This document shows positions 55,141 to 63,399 of a DNA stretch of 64,000 bases, piece by piece. Under the pieces are notes generated by a model. That model saw only the letters and a list, made by a program, of their open reading frames with translations. It had not been told where the DNA came from and made no database searches. Position numbers and translations under genes: made by a program. Each line of letters opens with the position of its first letter. Position 1 is the stretch's first letter. The stretch comes from Kaistia defluvii (GTDB lineage: Bacteria; Pseudomonadota; Alphaproteobacteria; Rhizobiales; Kaistiaceae): positions 310,001-374,000 of the forward strand of contig NZ_JBEPSM010000001.1 in the NCBI RefSeq assembly GCF_040548815.1, written 5' to 3'.

Positions 55141-55605
55141 ATGACGCTGGTTCGGATTTCGCGGCGCGATGCGCTGCTGGGCGGGTTCGCCGCCCTGGCG
55201 ACGGCCTCCGGGATCACACCGCCCGCGCTTGCCGCCGCGCCGACGCTCACCTTTGACGAACTCTATGGTTCCGTCGGCGTCCTCGGTCTGACTTTCTCCG
55301 ACAAGGTCAAGCAGCAGGCCGGCCAGACCGTGACCATGCGCGGCTTCATGGCGCCGCCGCTCAAGGCCGAGGCGGCCTTCTTCGTTCTGACGGAAATCCC
55401 GATGGCGCTCTGCCCATTCTGCTCGTCCGATGCCGATTGGCCCGACAATATCCTCGTCGTCTATCTCGGCGAGAAGCAGACCTTCGTGCAGCCGAACGCG
55501 GTGATCGAGGTGAGGGGCGTGCTCGAATACGGCTCCTGGACCGACCCCGAGACCGGCTTCGTCAGCCTGCTGCGCCTGCGCGACGCCAGCTTTGGCGAAG
55601 TCTGA
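55141..55605 (+). CDS. Tat-exported OB-fold-like protein (DUF3299-like) with CxxC
   Basis: 154 residues. The N-terminus has a twin-arginine signal (ISRRDALLGGFAALATASG). The mature part has an OB-like pattern, KQQAGQTVTMRGFMAPPLKAEAAFFVLTEIPMALCPFCSSDADWPDNILVVYL and IEVRGVLEYGSW, with a CPFC pair that may bind metal. The layout recalls DUF3299 proteins that occur with metal-type ABC transporters, such as the zinc-regulated Zrg systems of Vibrio. This assignment is from memory and pattern, so moderate. An ABC ATPase follows 3 bases later and its permease has a His-rich loop, so metal handling is likely. Confidence 0.65.
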   Translation: MTLVRISRRDALLGGFAALATASGITPPALAAAPTLTFDELYGSVGVLGLTFSDKVKQQAGQTVTMRGFMAPPLKAEAAFFVLTEIPMALCPFCSSDADWPDNILVVYLGEKQTFVQPNAVIEVRGVLEYGSWTDPETGFVSLLRLRDASFGEV

Positions 55606-55608
55606 GCC

Positions 55609-56295
55609 ATGCTCGGGTTGCGCCTCGAACGTCTCGTCGTTTCCTTCCCGGGCCTGCCGACGCCGGTGCTGTCGATCCCGGCGCTGGCGATCGCGCCCGG
55701 CGAGCGGGTCGCCGTCACGGGGCCTTCCGGTTCCGGCAAGAGCACGCTGGTCAACATCGTCACCGGGCTGGAGCGCGCGAGCGAGGGCGTCGTGCGCTGG
55801 CATGATACCGACATCGCCACGCTTTCGGAGGGCGCGCGCGATGCGTGGCGCGCCGGGAATGTCGGCCTGGTGATGCAGGACTTCCATTTGTTTCCGGGCC
55901 TGTCAGCGCTCGAAAACGTGCTGCTGCCCGTCCGGCTGCGGGCGCGAAGCGTTGCCCCGCATATCGACCGGGCGCGCGAGTTGATGCGTCGGGTCGGGCT
56001 CGCCCGTCCCGACCAGCCGGTCACCACCATGTCGCGCGGCGAGATGCAGCGCGTCGCCGTCGCCCGCGCGCTGCTGCGCAAGCCGGGCATCATCATCGCC
56101 GACGAGCCGACGGCAAGCCTGGATCCCGAAAGCGGCGCCGTGGTCGTCGATCTCCTGCTGGAACTGGCGGCCGAGGAGAGAGCGACCGTGCTGGTCGTCT
56201 CGCATGACGCGCGGCTGATCGAGCGCATGGACCGGCGCATCCGCCTCATCGCAGGCCGCATCGCGGCCGACCCCGCCGGAGAACAGGCCGCATGA
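55609..56295 (+). CDS. ABC transporter ATP-binding protein (MacB/LolD type)
   Basis: 228 residues. Walker A is GPSGSGKSTL; Walker B is GIIIADEPTASLD; the signature is MSRGEMQRVAVARAL (a variant of LSGGQ); the H-loop is VVSHD. It resembles the ATPases that partner FtsX-type permeases. It follows the Tat-exported gene by 3 bases and its stop overlaps the permease start (ATGA), so all three are co-translated. It powers the permease encoded next. Confidence 0.94.
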   Translation: MLGLRLERLVVSFPGLPTPVLSIPALAIAPGERVAVTGPSGSGKSTLVNIVTGLERASEGVVRWHDTDIATLSEGARDAWRAGNVGLVMQDFHLFPGLSALENVLLPVRLRARSVAPHIDRARELMRRVGLARPDQPVTTMSRGEMQRVAVARALLRKPGIIIADEPTASLDPESGAVVVDLLLELAAEERATVLVVSHDARLIERMDRRIRLIAGRIAADPAGEQAA

Positions 56296-57563
56296 TTCGC
56301 TTCGTCTTCGCCGATCTCCGCCGTCTCTGGGCGGGCTCGCTGGTCGTCATCCTGCTGGTGGCGCTCGCCACCGCGCTCGGCGTCGCCGTGACGCTGCAGG
56401 AGCGGGCGCTGCGCCTCGGCAGCGCGAGGGCAGCGGACCGGTTCGATCTCGTCGTCGGCGCCGCCGGCAGCGAGACGCAATTGGTGCTCTCCTCGATCTT
56501 CCTGCAGGCAGCGCCGCTGCCGCTCGTCTCCGGCAAGGTGCTGCACGATCTCGCCGAGGATCCCCGCGTCGTCTGGGCCGCGCCGGTCGGCTTCGGCGAT
56601 TCGTTCGATGGCCATCCGATCGTCGGCACCACCACGGCGCTGATCGATGGCGCCGGCGTCGGGCTGGCCGAGGGCCGGGCTTTCACCGCGCGCGCCGAAG
56701 CCGTCATCGGCGCCGCCGTGCCGCTCCGGCTCGGCCAGGATGTGAAGCCGATGCACGGCATGGCGGGCGAGGGCGGTCATACCCATGCCGAGATCGCCTA
56801 TCGCGTCGTCGGCCGCATGGCGCCGACCGGCACGCCCTGGGACCGCGCCATCCTCGTCCCGATCGAGGCGGTCTGGGGCATTCACGGCATGGATGCGGGT
56901 GGTGCGCATGCGCACGACGCATCCGGTCACGATCGCGACTCGCCCGGCCACGACCACGCGACAGAGGTGGATTCTCCGCACCATGAGGAAAAGGCCGCAG
57001 CGCTGGGTGGCCCTTGGCGGGAGACTACACCGGGCGTGCCGGCCATCCTCGTCAAGCCGCGAACCTTCGCCGATGCCTACAAGCTGCGCGCCCAGTACCG
57101 CGCCGGCTCGACGCTGGCGGTGTTCCCGGGCGAGGTGCTGACGGCGCTCTATGCGACGCTGGGCGACGCCAAGGCCGTGCTGAACGGCGTCGCCATCGGC
57201 GCGCAGTTCCTGGTCGCCGCGGCGATCGCCCTGGTGACGGTGATGCATGTCAGCCAGCGCCGTCGCCAGATCGGCGCGCTGCGGGCGCTCGGCGCGCCGC
57301 GCCTGGCCCTGTTCGGCATCGTCTGGATGGAATTGTTCGTGCTGGTCGCGATCGGCATCCTTGCCGGCTGCGCGCTCGGCTATGGCGCGGCGCAGTTCCT
57401 GTCGGCGCTATTCACACGCGAGAATGGCGTCGTGCTGCCGGTCGCGTTCGCCCGCGCCGATTTCGCACTCGTCCTGGCCTTGCTGGGCGTCGCCGCCCTG
57501 TTGGCGGCGCTGCCCGCCTGGATGGCCTATCGCCAGCCGCCCGCGGCTGCGCTGCGCGCCTGA
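56292..57563 (+). CDS. FtsX-type ABC permease with His-rich periplasmic loop
   Basis: 423 residues. It has a first helix (SLVVILLVALATALGVAV), a large periplasmic domain, and three C-terminal helices (AQFLVAAAIALVTVMHV, FGIVWMELFVLVAIGILAGCALGYG, FALVLALLGVAALLAALPAWMAY), the MacB/FtsX layout. In the periplasmic part, around residues 205-235, is a His- and Asp-rich run (GGAHAHDASGHDRDSPGHDH, then HHEEK) likely to bind divalent metal. Such MacB-like exporters usually work on periplasmic substrates. With the Tat-exported CxxC protein it may move or sense zinc or copper. Confidence 0.9.
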   Translation: MIRFVFADLRRLWAGSLVVILLVALATALGVAVTLQERALRLGSARAADRFDLVVGAAGSETQLVLSSIFLQAAPLPLVSGKVLHDLAEDPRVVWAAPVGFGDSFDGHPIVGTTTALIDGAGVGLAEGRAFTARAEAVIGAAVPLRLGQDVKPMHGMAGEGGHTHAEIAYRVVGRMAPTGTPWDRAILVPIEAVWGIHGMDAGGAHAHDASGHDRDSPGHDHATEVDSPHHEEKAAALGGPWRETTPGVPAILVKPRTFADAYKLRAQYRAGSTLAVFPGEVLTALYATLGDAKAVLNGVAIGAQFLVAAAIALVTVMHVSQRRRQIGALRALGAPRLALFGIVWMELFVLVAIGILAGCALGYGAAQFLSALFTRENGVVLPVAFARADFALVLALLGVAALLAALPAWMAYRQPPAAALRA

Positions 57564-57573
57564 GGCCCGCCGC

Positions 57574-57918
57574 TCAGCTTGGCGAGAGCACGTTGATCAG
57601 GATCATCAGCGCGATGCCGAACGCCGTCACGAGCAGGCCGAGCATGAAGCGGTTCTTGGCGCGCTGGTAGACCGGGATCTCGAGCGAGTTGACCTCGAGC
57701 ATCTCGGCCAGCGCCTTGATCTGCAGGCCGACGCCGAGCGCCAGCGCGACCGCCTCGATGTAATCCGTCACCATCCATGGGGAATCGTCGGTCGCCCACT
57801 GCACGGTGAAGCCGAGCGAGAAGCCCAGCACGATGCCCATCGCGGTCAGGGAGCCATTGCGGAACGTGGAATCGATTCGCGGCACCGGTTCGCGCGGGCT
57901 GTTCGGATCCGAGGCCAT
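57574..57918 (-). CDS. Small membrane protein, family unknown
   Basis: 114 residues with about three hydrophobic segments (LTAMGIVLGFSLGFTVQWA, YIEAVALALGVGLQIKALAEM, MLGLLVTAFGIALMILINVL), so likely an inner-membrane protein. It has no domain I recognise. The start at 57918 has GGAG about 9 bases upstream. It converges with the ABC permease (10 bases) and is divergent from the fosmidomycin-resistance-type gene. Confidence 0.75.
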   Translation of the reverse strand: MASDPNSPREPVPRIDSTFRNGSLTAMGIVLGFSLGFTVQWATDDSPWMVTDYIEAVALALGVGLQIKALAEMLEVNSLEIPVYQRAKNRFMLGLLVTAFGIALMILINVLSPS

Positions 57919-58228
57919 GGAGTCGTCTCCATCAGGATGCGGCGGCGCCCGGCTTTCCAGGCGTCGCGGCGGTTGTGCTCGTCCGTTGTGTACCGCAACG
58001 GCATGCGGTTGGACATCACCCCGGCGGCAGGTGGCCGATAGGCGGACGCGGTCGCCCGGGACGGCTTCGGCATGGCAAAACATCGATTTTGGTTATGACA
58101 GCATCAATTTTTCTGCACTTTTCTTTCCAATCGGCCGCGGCCATAGTGGATTTCCTCGGAAAGACCTCCGGAATCGCCGCTTTAGAGCTCGCCCTTCCCC
58201 AGGTCATCCTCAATCAAGGACTTTGGAA
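57919..58228. promoter_or_regulatory. Divergent promoter region, no gene seen
   Basis: About 310 bases. The stretch 58075-58150 is AT-rich (GACAGCATCAATTTTTCTGC), as expected for a promoter of the MFS gene. I see no RNA gene or repeat. Confidence 0.4.
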
Positions 58229-59449
58229 GTGAGCGAGAGCGCGCAAGTTTTGCCCGCGTCGTCCGCCCGCGGCATTGCCGAGCGGACCTCCCTGGGAATT
58301 TTGGTGGCCATCAGCATCTCCCACATGCTGAACGACCTGATGCAGTCGGTGATCCCGGCGATCTATCCCATCCTCAAGGCAGAGTTCACCTTGAGCTTCG
58401 GACAGATCGGACTGATCCAGCTGGCATTCCAGCTGACCGCGTCTATCCTCCAGCCCGTCGTGGGCATCTATACCGACAAGCGTCCGCAGCCCTTCTCGCT
58501 CGCCGTCGGCATGGGCGTGACGCTCTGCGGCCTGCTGCTGGTGTCGATGGCCTCGACCTATCCGATGCTGCTCGTCGCGGTGGCGCTGATCGGCATGGGC
58601 TCGTCGATCTTCCATCCCGAAGCTTCGCGCGTCGCCCGCATGGCGTCCGGCGGACGGCACGGCTTCGCCCAGTCGCTGTTCCAGGTCGGCGGCAATTTCG
58701 GGTCGGCGATCGGCCCGCTGCTCGCCGCCGTGATCGTGCTGGCGCGTGGCCAGTCGAGCGTCGCCTGGTTCTCGCTGGTCGCCCTCGTCGGCATGATGAT
58801 CCTGACCCGCGTCGGCTTCTGGTATCGGGACCATCAGCGTGAACGCAAGAAGGCGAATATCGCCCCGCCGGTGCAGACGCTGCCGCACAAGGTGGTCGTG
58901 CGCTCGATCCTGATCCTCGCCGTGCTGATCTTCTCGAAGTTCTTCTACATGGCGGCGCTGACCAGCTACTACACCTTCTACCTGATCGAGACGTTCAACG
59001 TGTCGGTGAAGGATTCGCAGCTCTATCTGTTCGTGTTCCTCGCAGCGGTAGCTGCCGGCACCATCGCCGGCGGGCCGATCGGCGACCGCTTCGGGCGCAA
59101 GTTCGTGATGTGGTTCTCGATCCTCGGCGTGCTGCCCTTCACCCTGCTGCTGCCGCATGCCAGCCTCGGCTGGACCATCGCGCTCTCCATCGTGATCGGC
59201 TTCATCCTGTCCTCGGCCTTCCCGGCGATCATCGTCTACGCCCAGGAACTGCTGCCCGGTAAGGTCGGCCTCGTCTCCGGCCTGTTCTTCGGCTTTGCCT
59301 TCGGCATGGGCGGCATCGGCGCGGCGGCGCTCGGCGAGCTTGCCGACTGGACCTCGATCACCTTCGTGTTCCAGGTCTGCGCCTTCCTGCCGGTGCTGGG
59401 CCTGCTGACGGCCTTCCTGCCCAACATCCGCAAGTCGAAGCCCGTCTGA
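58229..59449 (+). CDS. MFS exporter of the fosmidomycin-resistance (Fsr) type
   Basis: 406 residues, 12 membrane helices. ISHMLNDLMQSVIPAIYPILKAEFTLSFGQIGLIQLAFQLTASILQPVVG and GMGSSIFHPEASRVARMASGGRHGFAQSLFQVGGNFGSAIGPL are hallmarks of the Fsr group, which exports fosmidomycin and other small molecules. GDRFGRKFVMWFSILG is the conserved loop. Start GTG 58229 has AAGGA at 8 bases; a TTG at 58223 is too near. The natural substrate is unknown, so drug resistance is only a possible effect. Confidence 0.9.
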   Translation: MSESAQVLPASSARGIAERTSLGILVAISISHMLNDLMQSVIPAIYPILKAEFTLSFGQIGLIQLAFQLTASILQPVVGIYTDKRPQPFSLAVGMGVTLCGLLLVSMASTYPMLLVAVALIGMGSSIFHPEASRVARMASGGRHGFAQSLFQVGGNFGSAIGPLLAAVIVLARGQSSVAWFSLVALVGMMILTRVGFWYRDHQRERKKANIAPPVQTLPHKVVVRSILILAVLIFSKFFYMAALTSYYTFYLIETFNVSVKDSQLYLFVFLAAVAAGTIAGGPIGDRFGRKFVMWFSILGVLPFTLLLPHASLGWTIALSIVIGFILSSAFPAIIVYAQELLPGKVGLVSGLFFGFAFGMGGIGAAALGELADWTSITFVFQVCAFLPVLGLLTAFLPNIRKSKPV

Positions 59450-59465
59450 GGCCCCAAGCTTTGAG

Positions 59466-59505
59466 ATCGGCGGTGGACATCGGTCCGCCGCCGATTTGCT
59501 TTTTT
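59466..59505 (+). terminator. Intrinsic terminator after the Fsr-type gene
   Basis: A 13-bp stem (ATCGGCGGTGGAC with its near complement, one G-U pair) and an ATCG loop, followed by TTTGCTTTTTT. It begins 17 bases after the stop. Confidence 0.92.
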
Positions 59506-59724
59506 GGGCGTCGAACCACAGGCCGCCCCTGCGTCGCCGGCATGGGTGAATGCCCGCTCTTCACGCGGTGGAGGCGTGTCGGATTCTGCCTCTCGCCCGG
59601 TCCAAATTCGCGGTCGTTGCCGCCGCGAAAATGCCCCGAGACTTGACTCGGCGGCCGTAACAGCGGATTAGCCGCCGCCGAACACGCGACTATCATCGCA
59701 GTAACAATTCGTGCGGGGCCAGCC

Positions 59725-60663
59725 ATGACGATCGCTCTCACCTTTCCCGGACAGGGCAGCCAGGCCGTCGGCATGGGCAAGGCGCTCGCCGACAATTTCG
59801 CCGAGGCGCGTGCCGTTTTCGACGAAGTCGACGCAGCACTCGGCGAGAAGCTCTCGGCCGTCATCTGGGATGGTCCGATCGAGACGCTGACCCTCACCGC
59901 CAATGCCCAGCCCGCTTTGATGGCCGTCAGCCTCGCGGCCTTGCGCGTGCTGGAGGCCCAGGGATTCGCCGTTTCCAAGGCCGCTTATGTCGCCGGCCAT
60001 TCGCTGGGCGAATATTCGGCGCTGGCAGCCGCCGGCAGCCTGTCGATCTCGGATGCGGCCCGTCTGCTGCGCATCCGCGGCACGGCCATGCAGCAAGCCG
60101 TGCCGGTCGGCGAGGGCGCCATGGCAGCCCTTCTCGGCCTCGATTTCGAGACGGCCCAGGCGGTCGCCAACGAGGCGGCGCAGGGCGACGTCTGCGAGGC
60201 CGCCAACGACAACGGTCCCGGCCAGGTCGTGATCTCCGGCGCCAAGGCCGCCGTCGAGCGGGCACTCGACATCGCCAAGGCCAAGGGCGCCAAGCGTGCG
60301 CTGCTGCTCCCCGTGAGCGCGCCGTTCCATTGCCGCCTGATGCAGCCCGCCGCCGACGTGATGGCCGAGGCGCTCGCCAAGGTCACCATCAACGCGCCGG
60401 TCGTGCCGCTGGTCGCCAATGTGCTGGCCGCGCCGATCTCCGATCCGGCCGAAATCCGCGCCCGCCTGGTCGAGCAGGTGACTGGCATGGTCCGCTGGCG
60501 CGAGTCGATCGGCTGGCTCGCGGCCAATGGCAGCGATTTGTTTGTCGAAATCGGCGCCGGCAAGGTGCTGTCGGGGCTTGCCAAGCGCATCGCGCCCGAG
60601 GCACAGACGCTGAATGTCGGCACGCCCGACGATGTGGCCGCGGCGATCGAGCGTCTCGCTTGA
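59725..60663 (+). CDS. fabD: Malonyl-CoA:ACP transacylase
   Basis: 312 residues. FabD moves malonyl from CoA to ACP. The start LTFPGQGSQAVGMGKAL and the nucleophile Ser93 in GHSLGEYSAL are clear; the ANDNGPGQVVISGAKAAVE and PVSAPFHCRLMQPAAD (active-site His) segments follow. Length is normal. It begins the fabD-fabG-acpP-fabF-mltG cluster, in which the genes are on one strand. Confidence 0.97.
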   Translation: MTIALTFPGQGSQAVGMGKALADNFAEARAVFDEVDAALGEKLSAVIWDGPIETLTLTANAQPALMAVSLAALRVLEAQGFAVSKAAYVAGHSLGEYSALAAAGSLSISDAARLLRIRGTAMQQAVPVGEGAMAALLGLDFETAQAVANEAAQGDVCEAANDNGPGQVVISGAKAAVERALDIAKAKGAKRALLLPVSAPFHCRLMQPAADVMAEALAKVTINAPVVPLVANVLAAPISDPAEIRARLVEQVTGMVRWRESIGWLAANGSDLFVEIGAGKVLSGLAKRIAPEAQTLNVGTPDDVAAAIERLA

Positions 60664-60722
60664 GCGCTGGCCGCTTCGCAGCCAAGCTTACGGATGAACA
60701 GGGTAATCAGAAGGAAGTCGTC

Positions 60723-61460
60723 ATGTTCGATTTGACCGGCAAGCGCGCGCTGGTGACCGGCGCGAGCGGTGGCATCGGCCGGGCGATCGCCCAGGCGCTG
60801 CACAAGCAGGGCGCGACCGTCGCCATCTCCGGCACCCGTCGCGAGGCGCTGGAAGCGCTGGCGACGGAGCTGGGCACCAATGTCCATGTCCTGCCGTGCA
60901 ACCTCTCGGTCGCCGCTGAAGTCGAGACTCTGGTGCCGCGCGCCGAAGAGGCGATGGGCGAGCTCGACCTGCTGATCAACAATGCCGGCATCACGCGCGA
61001 CATGCTGTTTGCCCGCCTGTCGGACGAAGCCTGGCAGGAGGTCCTCGACGTCAACCTGACCTCCGCCTTCCGCCTGACGCGCGCGGCGCTGCGCGGCATG
61101 ATGCGCCGCCGCTATGGCCGTATCATTTCGATCACCTCGATCGTCGCCGTCACGGGCAATGCCGGCCAGGGCAACTATACCGCGTCGAAGGCGGCGCTGA
61201 TCGCCATGTCGAAGTCGCTCGCCCAGGAAGTGGCGAGTCGCAATATTACGGTCAACTGCGTCGCCCCCGGATTCATCGAAACGGCGATGACCGACGCATT
61301 GAACGAAAAGATTCGCACCGCGTTGCTCGAGCGGGTCCCGGCAAAGCGTCTGGGCTCGGCCGACGACATCGCCTCGGCGGTGGTGTATCTGGCCTCCGAA
61401 GAAGCGTCCTACGTGACCGGTCAGACCCTGCACGTTAACGGTGGTATGGCTATGATTTAA
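60723..61460 (+). CDS. fabG: 3-oxoacyl-ACP reductase
   Basis: 245 residues. It reduces 3-oxoacyl-ACP with NADPH. The cofactor loop is TGASGGIGRAIA; catalytic residues are Ser138, Tyr152 and Lys156 (NYTASKAALI), with NNAG at 87-90. The C-terminus is YVTGQTLHVNGGMAMI. The ATG at 60723 follows AAGGAAG; it starts 60 bases after fabD. Confidence 0.97.
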   Translation: MFDLTGKRALVTGASGGIGRAIAQALHKQGATVAISGTRREALEALATELGTNVHVLPCNLSVAAEVETLVPRAEEAMGELDLLINNAGITRDMLFARLSDEAWQEVLDVNLTSAFRLTRAALRGMMRRRYGRIISITSIVAVTGNAGQGNYTASKAALIAMSKSLAQEVASRNITVNCVAPGFIETAMTDALNEKIRTALLERVPAKRLGSADDIASAVVYLASEEASYVTGQTLHVNGGMAMI

Positions 61461-61729
61461 TTGAGGAATCTGCATTCGTGCAGATCCCTCGGATGGGGTT
61501 GTCACACCCCCTTGCGGCGGCTGGTCAAGGTTCAGAAACTATGTTAGGACCGCGCAATATCAGTGCCGCGTCTTCGTCGCTTTCGCGGCGGAGCGGGTGT
61601 GGATTGACGATCGCCGAAGACTAGTGACGATATCGCGGTACGTTTTCGGGGGATTGCCGATACGTCCGGGTTTCCAGCGCGCGAGAAGTCGCGGCAATAG
61701 TAGACAGAGAACAATCGAGGTTTTGAGAC

Positions 61730-61966
61730 ATGAGCGACATCGCTGATCGGGTAAAGAAGATCGTCATCGAGCATCTCGGCGTTGAGGCCGACAAGGTGAC
61801 CGAAGGCGCGAGCTTCATCGACGATCTCGGCGCTGACAGCCTCGACACGGTCGAGCTGGTCATGGCGTTCGAGGAAGAATTCGGCGTGGAAATCCCCGAC
61901 GATGCAGCCGAGACGATCCTGACGGTCGGCGACGCAGTAAGCTTCCTGGAGAAGAACGCCGGCTGA
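61730..61966 (+). CDS. acpP: Acyl carrier protein
   Basis: 78 residues, acidic. Ser37 in GADSLD carries the 4'-phosphopantetheine arm. [45 protein letters not shown] matches AcpP. It lies 269 bases after fabG; this gap probably holds its own strong promoter, as acpP is highly expressed. It is followed 75 bases later by fabF. Confidence 0.98.
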   Translation: MSDIADRVKKIVIEHLGVEADKVTEGASFIDDLGADSLDTVELVMAFEEEFGVEIPDDAAETILTVGDAVSFLEKNAG

Positions 61967-62040
61967 TCGCCGATGTTCATCCAAGCTAAGCCAATGACAA
62001 GAACGGCCGGACCCGTATGGGTCCGGATCGGGGGAAGCGT

Positions 62041-63303
62041 ATGAGACGAGTCGTTGTAACCGGGATGGGGATGGTGACGCCGCTCGGTTGCGGCGTCGAC
62101 GCCAACTGGGCCAATATCCTTGCCAGCAAGAGCGGCGCCCAGAAGGTCACGAGCTTCCAGGTCGATGACCTGCCGGCTCAGATCGCATGCCTCATCCCGC
62201 ATGGTGACAAAGCCGACGGCAAGTACAATCCGGACGATTGGATGGAGCCGAAGGACCAGCGCAAGGTCGATGATTTCATCGTCTACGCGATGGCTGCGGC
62301 CGACCAGGCCGTGCATGATTCGGGCTGGCTGCCCACCGCCTATGAGGACCAGATCCGCACCGGTGTGCTGATCGGCTCCGGCATTGGCGGCATCCAGGGC
62401 ATTGTCGAGGCGGGCATCACCCTGCGCGACAAGGGCCCCCGCCGCATCAGCCCCTTCTTCATTCCCGGCCGCCTGATCAACCTCGCCTCCGGCCAGGTCT
62501 CGATCCGCTACGGCTTCAAGGGGCCGAATCACTCGGTCGTGACGGCCTGCTCGACGGGCTCGCATGCGATCGGCGATGCCGCGCGCCTGATCGCGCTCGA
62601 CGATGCCGATGTCATGATCGCCGGCGGCACCGAAGGTTCGGTTTCGCGCATCGCGCTGGCCGGCTTCGCCGCCTGCAAGGCGCTGGCAACCAATTTCAAC
62701 GACCGTCCGGAAGAAGCATCGCGCCCCTATGACCGGGATCGCGACGGCTTCGTCATGGGCGAGGGCTCCGGCATCGTCGTGCTCGAAGAGCGCGAACATG
62801 CCATTGCCCGCGGCGCCAAGATCTATGGCGAAGTGATCGGCTACGGCATGTCCGGCGACGCGTATCACATCACCGCCCCGTCCGAGGACGGCGACGGCGC
62901 CTATCGCTGCATGCAGGCCGCGCTGAAGCGTGCGGGCCTGCAGCCTTCCGACATCGACTATGTCAACGCCCATGGCACATCGACCATGGCGGACGGCATC
63001 GAGCTGAAGGCCGTGGAGCGCGTGGTCGGCGATGCCGCCTCGAAGATCGCCATGTCCTCGACCAAGTCGGCGACGGGCCATCTGCTGGGCGCGGCCGGCG
63101 CCGTCGAGGCGATCTACTCGCTGCTGGCGATTCGCGACAATGTCGCGCCGCCGACGCTCAATCTCGACAATCCTTCCGTCGAGACGGCCATCGACCTTGT
63201 CCCCAAGGTGGCCAAGAAGAAGCAGATCGACGTGGCGCTCTCCAATTCCTTCGGGTTTGGCGGCACGAACGCGTCGCTCATCTTCCGTCGGCATGGCGAA
63301 TAG
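62041..63303 (+). CDS. fabF: 3-oxoacyl-ACP synthase II
   Basis: 420 residues. FabF extends acyl-ACP. The catalytic triad is Cys170 (VTACSTGSH), His311 (NAHGTSTMADG) and His347 with Lys342 (STKSATGHLLGAAG). The start MRRVVVTGMGMVTPLG is typical. The ATG at 62041 is preferred to an upstream in-frame start at 62017, as GGGGGAAGC ends just before it. The order acpP-fabF-mltG is conserved. Confidence 0.97.
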   Translation: MRRVVVTGMGMVTPLGCGVDANWANILASKSGAQKVTSFQVDDLPAQIACLIPHGDKADGKYNPDDWMEPKDQRKVDDFIVYAMAAADQAVHDSGWLPTAYEDQIRTGVLIGSGIGGIQGIVEAGITLRDKGPRRISPFFIPGRLINLASGQVSIRYGFKGPNHSVVTACSTGSHAIGDAARLIALDDADVMIAGGTEGSVSRIALAGFAACKALATNFNDRPEEASRPYDRDRDGFVMGEGSGIVVLEEREHAIARGAKIYGEVIGYGMSGDAYHITAPSEDGDGAYRCMQAALKRAGLQPSDIDYVNAHGTSTMADGIELKAVERVVGDAASKIAMSSTKSATGHLLGAAGAVEAIYSLLAIRDNVAPPTLNLDNPSVETAIDLVPKVAKKKQIDVALSNSFGFGGTNASLIFRRHGE

Positions 63304-63399
63304 GGGCGCGGCTTCGCGCTTTCGCCATAATCCTCCATACAGTCGCCTCTCGGCACCCGGATCGAGTCCGGGTGTCGAACAGGTGAGAAGTAGGGTGCG

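Noticed and set aside
63354..63374. Hairpin between fabF and mltG (CACCCGGA ... TCCGGGTG) as terminator
   Set aside because: No U-run follows, and fabF-mltG are usually co-transcribed; it may only modulate read-through.
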